A stretch of 10,109 bases of DNA, from contig JAUWZF010000021.1 of NCBI GenBank assembly GCA_030615475.1, positions 1 to 10,109 of the forward strand. Direction: 5' to 3'. The position numbers and the translations under genes are program-made. This DNA is from Dehalococcoidales bacterium (lineage in GTDB: Bacteria > Chloroflexota > Dehalococcoidia > Dehalococcoidales > RBG-16-60-22). Shown here one piece after another: positions 1 through 5,305 of this stretch. How positions within the stretch are numbered: the first letter of the stretch is position 1; the number at the start of each line of letters is the position of its first letter. Under the pieces are notes generated by a model. It ran no database searches. It was given only the letters and a program-made list of their open reading frames with translations, and was not told the DNA's origin.

Positions 1-75
1 CGCAGCGGTAAGGTGGTGCTTAACGCCACCATCGCCGAGCTGAAAGAAGCCTGGCAGAAACCCTTGAGATCGTGA
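1..75 (+). CDS. purL: PurL, FGAM synthase large subunit, C-terminal end only
   Basis: Frame 1 is open from the window edge to TGA at 73-75 and encodes the last 24 residues, including ATIAELKEAWQKPL. This matches the usual C-terminal helix of the small-type PurL, the synthetase subunit that makes FGAM from FGAR, ATP and ammonia in purine synthesis. The identification rests on this short tail plus purQ starting 9 bases downstream, which is the expected partner. The rest of the gene lies outside the window. The stop overlaps the start of the purQ ribosome binding site (GAAGGA, 74-79), so the two are probably co-translated. Confidence 0.8.
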   Translation, partial: RSGKVVLNATIAELKEAWQKPLRS

Positions 76-84
76 AGGATTAAA

Positions 85-855
85 ATGGCTAAAGCAAAAA
101 CATTAATGTTGCGGGCCCCCGGGACGAACTGCGACTTCGAGACACAGGTAGCCTTCGAGCAAGCCGGGGCCGAGGTTGACTCGGCGCTGGTGACCGAGCT
201 GTTCCGCCGGGAGAAACGCCTGGCGGACTACCAGATACTGGTTATACCCGGCGGATTTACCTATGGCGACGATATCTCCGCCGGCAAGATTCTGGCCAAC
301 GAAATCCGGCTGCGGCTGGGGGAGGACATTGGAAAATTCGTTGACGATGGCCGGCTCATCTTGGGTATCTGTAACGGTTTTCAGGTGCTGGTGAAGGCGG
401 GCATTCTCCCCGGATTACCGGGAAACGGCGCCCAGCCGGTAACCCTAACCAATAATGACTCAGGTAAATTTGAGTGCCGCTGGATATATCTTGAGGTGAA
501 TGAAAAGAGCCCCTGCGTCTTCACGAGTGGTATTAAGAGCCTGTATATACCGGTCAACCACGGGGAGGGCAAGCTGGTGGCGGAGCCGGGCGTGCTGGAT
601 AAGCTGAACGTCGTCGTGCAGTACGCCGACGAGAATGGGGACACAACGGCGGGCTACCCGTATAATCCGAACGGCTCGTTAAGGAACATTGCCGGTATCT
701 GTGATGACTCGGGGCGCATCTTCGCCCTGATGCCGCACCCGGAGCGCTTCATCCGCTGGACGCAGCATCCCCGGTGGACAAGAGAAACACCGCGGGAAAC
801 CGGCGACGGCCTGCAGGTATTTATTAACGCCGTAGCCTGGGTAAAGGGTATATAA
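85..855 (+). CDS. purQ: PurQ, phosphoribosylformylglycinamidine synthase glutaminase subunit
   Basis: This class I glutamine amidotransferase hydrolyses glutamine and passes ammonia to PurL, normally in a cytoplasmic complex with PurL and PurS. The 256-aa protein opens with the family signature APGTNCD (residues 11-17) and PGGFTYGDD (55-63). The nucleophile Cys96 sits in GICNGFQ, and the His218/Glu220 pair completing the triad is in LMPHPERF near the C terminus. All catalytic residues are present, so it looks functional. It is about 30 residues longer than the Bacillus-type PurQ (about 227 aa) and resembles the longer form I associate with archaea and some Chloroflexota; this comparison is from memory. 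The ATG at 85 has GAAGGA 5 bases upstream. purS is not visible here. Confidence 0.96.
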   Translation: MAKAKTLMLRAPGTNCDFETQVAFEQAGAEVDSALVTELFRREKRLADYQILVIPGGFTYGDDISAGKILANEIRLRLGEDIGKFVDDGRLILGICNGFQVLVKAGILPGLPGNGAQPVTLTNNDSGKFECRWIYLEVNEKSPCVFTSGIKSLYIPVNHGEGKLVAEPGVLDKLNVVVQYADENGDTTAGYPYNPNGSLRNIAGICDDSGRIFALMPHPERFIRWTQHPRWTRETPRETGDGLQVFINAVAWVKGI

Positions 856-857
856 AT

Positions 858-889
858 CGCGTCCCACCGCATCAAATCGGTGGCACGCG
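858..889 (+). terminator. Candidate terminator hairpin after purQ
   Basis: Arms 858-869 and 878-889 can pair over 12 positions with a single C-C mismatch (863/884) around an 8-base loop. The hairpin begins 3 bases after the purQ stop. The tail (ATCTTTCTTATT) is pyrimidine-rich but only a weak U tract. It lies between the converging purQ and nusB-acpP units, where a terminator is expected. It may be imperfect or bidirectional. Confidence 0.55.
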
Positions 890-944
890 CATCTTTCTTA
901 TTAGGGTAAGTGTGGGTTTCTAAGAACGTTGCGTCGAGAAAACG

Positions 945-1205
945 TTAATCTCCCTCAACACCCTGTTCTTTGATATAATCAATAGCGTCCTGAATGGTCA
1001 CTATCTTCTCAGCGGCCTCATCCGGTATCTCGACTTTTTGGTCCGGGCTGCTGAATACCTCTTCCAGAGACATAATCAGTTCTACCAGGTCGAGTGAATC
1101 GGCGCCTAAATCTTCAACAAAGCTAGCTGTAGGCACTACATCTTTATCATCAACGCCAAGCTGCTCCACAACTATGTCTTTTATTCTCTCAAAGATGGTT
1201 GCCAC
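945..1205 (-). CDS. acpP: Acyl carrier protein
   Basis: This 86-aa acidic protein is the carrier on which fatty acyl chains are built; a holo-ACP synthase attaches 4'-phosphopantetheine to it in the cytoplasm. The attachment site is Ser37 in [10 protein letters not shown], and the flanking ASFVEDLG and [10 protein letters not shown] motifs are standard. The start is GTG (1205-1203) preceded by AAAGGGGGG with 4 bases spacing. Against typical ACPs there are about five extra residues (around SSPDQ, 52-56) between LEEVF and VEIPDE, in the loop after helix II that partner enzymes contact. It lies 24 bases downstream of nusB on the same strand, so it is probably in one operon with it. No other fatty acid gene is in view, so it could serve either general lipid synthesis or a special pathway; the first is more likely. 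Confidence 0.95.
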   Translation of the reverse strand: MATIFERIKDIVVEQLGVDDKDVVPTASFVEDLGADSLDLVELIMSLEEVFSSPDQKVEIPDEAAEKIVTIQDAIDYIKEQGVEGD

Positions 1206-1229
1206 TTTTCCCCCCTTTATGAAAGCTTC

Positions 1230-1640
1230 CTACCGACTGGTCAGCGTACTTACCGACCCCAGCACCCCGTTGATAAACCTGGCCGAATTCTCACTCCCGA
1301 AGGTCTTAGCCAGCTCAACCGCTTCGTTTATGGCTACCTTAACCGGTACCTTATTATCAAATAAAATTTCAAAGATTGCAAGTCTGAGAATGTTGCGGTC
1401 GACCATCGCTATCTGTTCCACCGGCCAGGCCGGGGCGAATTTCTGAATATTACGGTCGATTTCGTCCTTGTTGCTGACGGTGCCGTCTACCAGCTCGCGG
1501 ACAAAGGCACTGTTTTCCTCGGATAAGTCCGCCTCGGACAGAAGGCGTTCTACCACCGTCCCGGGGCGGCGTACTACAGAGTCGACCTCATATAGTGCCT
1601 GCAGGGCAATAGTCCTGGCTTTGCGTCTTGTCCCTGTCAT
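1230..1640 (-). CDS. nusB: NusB, transcription antitermination factor
   Basis: NusB binds boxA RNA with NusE (ribosomal protein S10) and supports antitermination of rRNA transcription. The 136-aa product starting at ATG 1640 is all helical and has the family's N-terminal [16 protein letters not shown] and the C-terminal block [15 protein letters not shown]...[10 protein letters not shown]. Length fits the family (130-150 aa). A longer reading from GTG 1661 adds seven residues (MLRTLKN), but that codon has no Shine-Dalgarno sequence and lies just 2 bases after a TATAAT -10 box, upstream of the expected transcript start. The ATG has AGGA 11 bases before it, a rather long spacing. acpP follows after 24 bases. 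Confidence 0.93.
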   Translation of the reverse strand: MTGTRRKARTIALQALYEVDSVVRRPGTVVERLLSEADLSEENSAFVRELVDGTVSNKDEIDRNIQKFAPAWPVEQIAMVDRNILRLAIFEILFDNKVPVKVAINEAVELAKTFGSENSARFINGVLGSVSTLTSR

Positions 1641-1663
1641 GTTTTTTAACGTCCTGAGCACAT

Positions 1664-1672
1664 ATTATAGCA
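1664..1672 (-). promoter_or_regulatory. Extended -10 promoter of nusB-acpP
   Basis: Read on the - strand this is TGCTATAAT, a perfect TATAAT with the TGn extension. A -35 match is weak (TTATCG at a 17-base spacing, 1692-1687), which fits extended -10 promoters. The transcript would start near 1657, leaving a leader of about 17 nt before the ATG at 1640. An inverted repeat CGGCC-8-GGCCG (1683-1700) covers the -35 area. Confidence 0.65.
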
Positions 1673-1727
1673 TAACAGGGAGCGGCCGATAAACAGGCCG
1701 GAGAGGGGTGAGGGGTTAGGCAAAACG

Positions 1728-1756
1728 GTGATATTAATGCTAACATAGAAGATAAT
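1728..1756 (+). promoter_or_regulatory. Candidate promoter of the ABC-2 exporter operon
   Basis: GTGATA (1728-1733, 4 of 6 matches to TTGACA) is spaced 17 bases from GATAAT (1751-1756, 5 of 6 to TATAAT). It lies in the AT-rich part of the nusB/ATPase divergent spacer, about 60 bases before the ATPase start. It is the best candidate I see there, but motif matching alone is weak support. Confidence 0.35.
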
Positions 1757-1816
1757 AACAATCAGGCATAGAGTTCCGGTTAAATAAGGCTTTTCCCCGG
1801 AGAGAAAGGAGATAAG

Positions 1817-2680
1817 ATGGCGCGAGATGCTATTTTAGCCGAAGAACTGACCTACCGGTACGGTGAATTAACCGCCGTGGATCACATCAGTTTTAACGTG
1901 GCCGAAAGCGAAATCATGGGTTTTCTCGGCCCGAACGGCGCCGGTAAGACGACGACCTTCAAGATGCTGACCGGGCAGCTCAAGCCCAAAGGCGGACAGG
2001 CCAGGCTGCTCGGCATGGATGTCACGAAAAACGTCGAAAAGGTGCAGGGAGAGATTGGCGTCTGCTTTGAAACGACGAATCTCTATGAACAGATGAGCGC
2101 CCTGGAAAACCTCAACCTGTTCGCCCGCTTGTTCGGTATGCGTTCGTTTGACGGCAATGCCCTGCTGGAGCGGGTGGGCCTGCCCGGGCGGGGCAAAGAC
2201 AGGGTCGAGACGTATTCCAAAGGCATGAAGCAGCGCCTCATGGTGGCCAGGTCCATACTTAACAAGCCCCGCGTCCTCTTTCTCGATGAACCCACCGTCG
2301 GACTCGACCCGACCTCATCCGAGACGATAAGGAATATTATCCTCGAAGAGCGCGAGCGGGGCGCCACCGTGTTTCTCACCACCCACGACATGCTGGAGGC
2401 CGACAAGCTCTCCGACCGGGTAGCCTTTATGGACCAGGGTAAAATCGTCGCGCTGGATACTCCCCACCAGCTCAAGCAGCAATACGGCAGGCGGGCGCTC
2501 AAGGCAAAGGTCACCGGGGATGACGGCGGACTTGAGGACCGCGAAATAACCCTGGACACCCCGGAGACGGCTGAAGCCGTTCGGAAACTCTTTTCACAGG
2601 AAAAAGTAATCACCATCCACAGTGAAGAAGCCACCCTGGAAGATATCTTCATCAGCCTTACCGGGCGGGGGCTCGTGTAG
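1817..2680 (+). CDS. ABC-2 type transporter ATPase
   Basis: This cytoplasmic ATPase energises the two permeases encoded next to it, most likely for export. It is 287 aa in the DrrA/NatA-like class. Walker A GPNGAGKT is at 38-45, the signature YSKGMKQR at 133-140, Walker B VLFLDEPT at 153-160 with catalytic Glu158, and the switch His190 in TTHD. The Q-loop position appears to be Glu85 (GVCFETTNLYE) and not Gln, a variation that also occurs in other exporters of this class. About 80 C-terminal residues follow the nucleotide-binding domain and end in the typical TLEDIFISLTGRGL. ATG 1817 has AAAGGAG (1805-1811) 5 bases before it. The stop TAG shares its last base with the GTG of the next gene. 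The substrate cannot be told from sequence; drug, ion and lipid-type substrates are all possible. Confidence 0.93.
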   Translation: MARDAILAEELTYRYGELTAVDHISFNVAESEIMGFLGPNGAGKTTTFKMLTGQLKPKGGQARLLGMDVTKNVEKVQGEIGVCFETTNLYEQMSALENLNLFARLFGMRSFDGNALLERVGLPGRGKDRVETYSKGMKQRLMVARSILNKPRVLFLDEPTVGLDPTSSETIRNIILEERERGATVFLTTHDMLEADKLSDRVAFMDQGKIVALDTPHQLKQQYGRRALKAKVTGDDGGLEDREITLDTPETAEAVRKLFSQEKVITIHSEEATLEDIFISLTGRGLV

Positions 2681-3735
2681 TGAACTGGCGCATTATCGGC
2701 ACCCTCGCTGCCAAAGACTTCTCCCTCTTCTTCAGGAATAAGCTGTTCGCAGCCCTGACGGCTATCGCTTTCATTTTCTACATCGTCGTCTACTTTGTCA
2801 TGCCGGGCACGGTCAATGAAAATCTTGAAATTGGGCTGTACTCGCCGGTAACTCTCCCGGCCTTTACGGAGATGCAGGAAGAGGGCCTTGAAGTAGAAAT
2901 GGTAGCATCCGAGGACGCCCTGAAAGAAGGTGTCATTGAGGGCAGATACGTAGCCGGAGTATCGCTGCCGGCGGACATGATGGAAAAACTGGCTTCCCAA
3001 CAAAAACCCACCATCAGTCTTTATTTCACGCCTGATGTGCCGCAGGAGATGAAGGATACCGTCGCCCTGATTATCAGGGAACTGGCTTATCTCCAGACGG
3101 GACAGTCTCTAAATGTTGAAGTAACCGAGGAAATTCTGGGACCGGATATGACCGGCACGCCGATACCGCCGCGGGACAGGTTAAGACCCCTCCTCGCCAT
3201 CATGATTCTCATGGTGGAAATGATGGGGCTGGCTAGCCTTCTATCCGAAGAGATGGAACGGGGCACCGTACACGCCCTGCTGGTAACTCCGATGTCTATC
3301 AAAGAACTGTTTATCGCCAAAGGCATTACCGGCACCGGGCTTGCCTTCGGACAGGCGGTGCTGTTCATGCTGGTGGTCGGTGGTTTTGGCGGAGGGCCGT
3401 TGATAATCCTGGTAGCCCTGCTGCTGGGAGCGGTGCTGGTCACCGGGGCCGCTTTTCTTATCTCATCCGTGAGCAAGGACTTTATGTCGGTGCTGGCCTG
3501 GAGTATTCCTGCGTTCATTATATTTATGGTGCCATCGTTCAGCATCCTGTTTCCCGGAACGATTACTAACTGGATTAAGATTATCCCGTCCTATTACCTG
3601 GTCGATATCGTGCACCGGGTGGCTAACTTCGGCTCCGGCTGGGGTGACGTCTGGCTTAATCTGTTGATACTCCTGGGATTCTGCCTGGTCATCACATGGA
3701 TTGGGATATCCGTTCTGAGGAGGAGAGTCCGATGA
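2680..3735 (+). CDS. ABC-2 type transporter permease, first subunit
   Basis: This integral membrane subunit (351 aa) of the exporter has one membrane helix near residues 22-42, a soluble outside domain to about 165, then about five membrane segments (roughly 168-190, 215-235, 238-262, 270-292, 322-346). That is the layout of the ABC2_membrane_3 type. The cytoplasmic motif EEMERGTVHALLVTP (190-204) followed by IAKG is the usual region coupling to the ATPase. The start GTG overlaps the ATPase stop by one base (TAGTG), with only a poor G-rich ribosome site upstream, so translation is probably coupled. The end overlaps the start of the second permease by four bases. It has the same architecture as that permease and is probably its heterodimer partner. 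Confidence 0.9.
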   Translation: MNWRIIGTLAAKDFSLFFRNKLFAALTAIAFIFYIVVYFVMPGTVNENLEIGLYSPVTLPAFTEMQEEGLEVEMVASEDALKEGVIEGRYVAGVSLPADMMEKLASQQKPTISLYFTPDVPQEMKDTVALIIRELAYLQTGQSLNVEVTEEILGPDMTGTPIPPRDRLRPLLAIMILMVEMMGLASLLSEEMERGTVHALLVTPMSIKELFIAKGITGTGLAFGQAVLFMLVVGGFGGGPLIILVALLLGAVLVTGAAFLISSVSKDFMSVLAWSIPAFIIFMVPSFSILFPGTITNWIKIIPSYYLVDIVHRVANFGSGWGDVWLNLLILLGFCLVITWIGISVLRRRVR

Positions 3736-4793
3736 GTCTCAAACGAGTAGGCATACTGCTGGGTAAGGAATTCCTGCATGGCTCAAAAGGCTATATCTTC
3801 ATTTTCTCCATTGTCGGCCCGATCGTCATCTCGCTGATGATAAGTTTAATTTTCGGTACACTATTTACCGGAAAACCCACGCTCGGAGTCCTGGATGAAG
3901 GCAACTCGCAATTGATACCCATGATTCAGGAGCTCGATACACTGAATATCAAGGAATATAACAGCACCCCGGAAATCAGGCAGGCAGTCGAGAGCGGCAC
4001 CGTCGATGTCGGTATCGCCCTTCCCGCCGATTTTGACAGCTCCGTCACGGGTGGAGGGAAGGCGGAAATTGAAGCATATACCTGGGGAGAAAGCCTGGCC
4101 AAAGACCGTTCCGTAATCTCCGTAACGATAACCAACCTCATCAGAGAGATGACCGGACAAGAATCGCCGGTGGATATAGAAACCATAACGCTCGGTGACG
4201 AGGTAAGCGTCCCCTGGAGTGACCGGCTGCTGCCGGTAATCGTCCTTATAGCCGTGTTTCTGGGCGGACTCATGCTGCCGGCAACCTTGGTGATAAACGA
4301 AAAAGCGAAGAAGACGCTTGAGGCACTGATAGTAACGCCTACCAGTATCGCCGAAGTTTTCACCGCCAAGGGGACGGTTGGTCTAATCGTAAGTATGTTC
4401 ATGGGCGTCCTGATACTGGTAATAAATCAGGCTTTCGGCAGCGAACCGCTGCTGCTGGTCCTGGTGCTGGCGCTGGGCGGCATAATGGCGGTTGAGATAG
4501 GCTTGATACTCGGTATTCTACTGAAAGACTTCACCTCGCTGTTCACCGTCTGGAAGACAGCTGGAATCCTGCTTTTCGCGCCCGTCTTTATCTACCTTTT
4601 CCCCGAGATTCCCACATGGATTGGCAGGATTTTCCCTACTTACTACATCATTCAGCCGATAGTGGATATCAGCCAGCGTGGCGGCGGCTGGTCGGATATC
4701 GCCATAAATGTCTTCGTACTTATCGGGCTGAACCTTATCCTGCTGGGAATAGTCGCTTCTATGCTGAGGAAGACACAGCGGCTCGCCAGCTGA
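3732..4793 (+). CDS. ABC-2 type transporter permease, second subunit
   Basis: This is the second membrane subunit (353 aa), a diverged paralogue of the preceding one. It has one N-terminal helix (about 21-45), an outside domain to about 163 and a C-terminal membrane cluster. NEKAKKTLEALIVTPTS (189-205) plus TAKG corresponds to the ERGTVHALLVTP region of the first subunit. Both also share a late motif: PSYYLVDI...GSGWGDVWLN there, PTYYIIQP...GGGWSDIAIN here. I chose ATG 3732 over the in-frame ATG 3696: it has a near-ideal AGGAGG-AGA (3718-3726) 5-8 bases upstream and overlaps the previous stop as ATGA, while 3696 would add a hydrophilic dozen residues and lie deep inside the previous gene. Two unlike permeases with one ATPase suggest a heterodimeric pore. 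Confidence 0.9.
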   Translation: MSLKRVGILLGKEFLHGSKGYIFIFSIVGPIVISLMISLIFGTLFTGKPTLGVLDEGNSQLIPMIQELDTLNIKEYNSTPEIRQAVESGTVDVGIALPADFDSSVTGGGKAEIEAYTWGESLAKDRSVISVTITNLIREMTGQESPVDIETITLGDEVSVPWSDRLLPVIVLIAVFLGGLMLPATLVINEKAKKTLEALIVTPTSIAEVFTAKGTVGLIVSMFMGVLILVINQAFGSEPLLLVLVLALGGIMAVEIGLILGILLKDFTSLFTVWKTAGILLFAPVFIYLFPEIPTWIGRIFPTYYIIQPIVDISQRGGGWSDIAINVFVLIGLNLILLGIVASMLRKTQRLAS

Positions 4794-4956
4794 ATTCGGC
4801 GGTATCTTAATTCCTTAAGCCGGCTACATCCTAATTACTGACTGTACGGCATTTGACTTATCGGCACGGTTCGTGTAAATATTTCATTGTATGGAACTGA
4901 TTCGGCCCTTCATCTGTAAAATACCTTTGAATTAAGTTATTTAGCCTGTAAGAAGC

Positions 4957-4986
4957 TTGACAATTAAAAAGGTGAGTATATATAAT
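4957..4986 (+). promoter_or_regulatory. Strong sigma70-type promoter of the importer operon
   Basis: Both hexamers are perfect: TTGACA (4957-4962) and TATAAT (4981-4986), with an 18-base spacer, one more than optimal. The spacer and upstream DNA are AT-rich. Transcription would begin near 4993, giving a leader of about 310 nt before the solute-binding protein gene. Confidence 0.8.
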
Positions 4987-5072
4987 TAGCCTACCATTAG
5001 TCTCATGCAGTTTGTGTAACGTGTTTTACAATCGTATATCCAGAAATTGTATCCGGAGAGGAGGCCTGTTAT

Positions 5073-5231
5073 GTGAGGGGGGATAATAGAGCGATACCGG
5101 TTACCTGTGTTCTTAGCTGTTTTACGAGAATGGATAGAGGGGGTAATGAGGACGCCCGAGCGGATAGAGATAGACAATCTTTAACCTATGTAACCGGAAA
5201 GATCGGTGCTTTACCCACAATTTTAAGATAA
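5073..5231 (+). CDS. Possible small ORF in the leader, unrecognised
   Basis: A GTG start at 5073, 8 bases after a perfect AGGAGG (5059-5064), opens 52 codons to TAA 5229-5231. The product begins VRGDNRAIPVTCVLSCF, is Arg/Asp-rich in the middle and has no recognisable domain, signal peptide or membrane helix. The same ribosome site also serves an ATG (5071-5073) that is followed at once by TGA. The good ribosome site is the only positive evidence; codon use is not distinctive, and the ORF may be fortuitous. Confidence 0.2.
   Translation: MRGDNRAIPVTCVLSCFTRMDRGGNEDARADRDRQSLTYVTGKIGALPTILR
5146..5184 (+). pseudogene. Possible remnant of a group II intron reverse transcriptase start
   Basis: ATG 5146 preceded by GAGGGGG (5137-5143) opens a 12-codon frame reading MRTPERIEIDNL before TAA. 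From memory, many group II intron-encoded reverse transcriptases begin with M(R/K)TPE(R/K)I followed by a helix, so this could be the stub of a deleted intron ORF. It sits inside the region closed by the 5097-5104/5190-5197 inverted repeat. A match of eight residues is weak, and I see no domain V-like hairpin downstream. Confidence 0.2.
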
Positions 5232-5305
5232 TACGGGGGTGAATAACCGAAAATCCGTGAAAGATACGGGTGACATTAACTTAATAAAGGAGGCAAAAAC
5301 CGATA

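Larger units (their letters stand above)
4794..5305 (+). other. Long spacer between exporter and importer operons
   Basis: No convincing gene fills this 512-base stretch, which is visibly more AT-rich than its neighbours. The first part (4794-4956) has no clear terminator; it has a weak hairpin (4806-4819) and a weaker promoter-like pair (TTGACT 4853-4858, 17 bases, TAAATA 4876-4881). From 4957 on it holds the strong promoter, the structured leader and small ORFs listed separately. Confidence 0.8.
4993..5305 (+). promoter_or_regulatory. Long 5' leader with structured core (possible regulatory RNA)
   Basis: The expected transcript leader contains CCGGTTAC (5097-5104) and its perfect complement GTAACCGG (5190-5197), which would close a domain of about 100 nt. 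Smaller stems are TGTAA/TTACA (5015-5019/5026-5030), TTCTT/GAGAA (5110-5114/5126-5130, one G-U) and ATCCGT/ACGGGT (5253-5258/5266-5271, one G-U, 7-base loop). The last ends 14 bases before the AAAGGAGG ribosome site (5286-5293) of the next gene. I do not recognise a known riboswitch class (no T-box, c-di-GMP or SAM hallmarks that I can see). It could be a regulatory leader, a separate small RNA, or a remnant of a mobile intron. Confidence 0.4.

Noticed and set aside
925..946. Two AACGTT palindromes 10 bases apart at the end of acpP
   Set aside because: They could form a 6-bp hairpin, but it overlaps the acpP stop, is AT-rich and has no U tract, so I do not call it a terminator.
2083..3003. 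306-codon open frame on the - strand opposite the ATPase and first permease
   Set aside because: It is antisense to two well-supported genes, has a Ser/Arg-rich composition typical of a shadow frame and shows no family motif.
3696..3731. Upstream ATG for the second permease
   Set aside because: It has no good ribosome site and gives a hydrophilic extension; ATG 3732 has AGGAGG and the usual ATGA overlap.
4806..4819. CTTAA-TTCC-TTAAG hairpin after the second permease
   Set aside because: Only 5 AT-rich base pairs with no U tract; too weak to call a terminator.
4853..4881. TTGACT, 17 bases, TAAATA promoter-like pair
   Set aside because: The -10 matches poorly (3 of 6) and a far better promoter lies 100 bases downstream.
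4986..5177. 63-codon - strand frame in the long spacer
   Set aside because: No ribosome site or recognisable motif, and it runs opposite the strong + strand promoter transcript; probably chance.
5227..5232. GATAAT as a -10 box nearer the lipoprotein gene
   Set aside because: No acceptable -35 element at 16-18 bases upstream.
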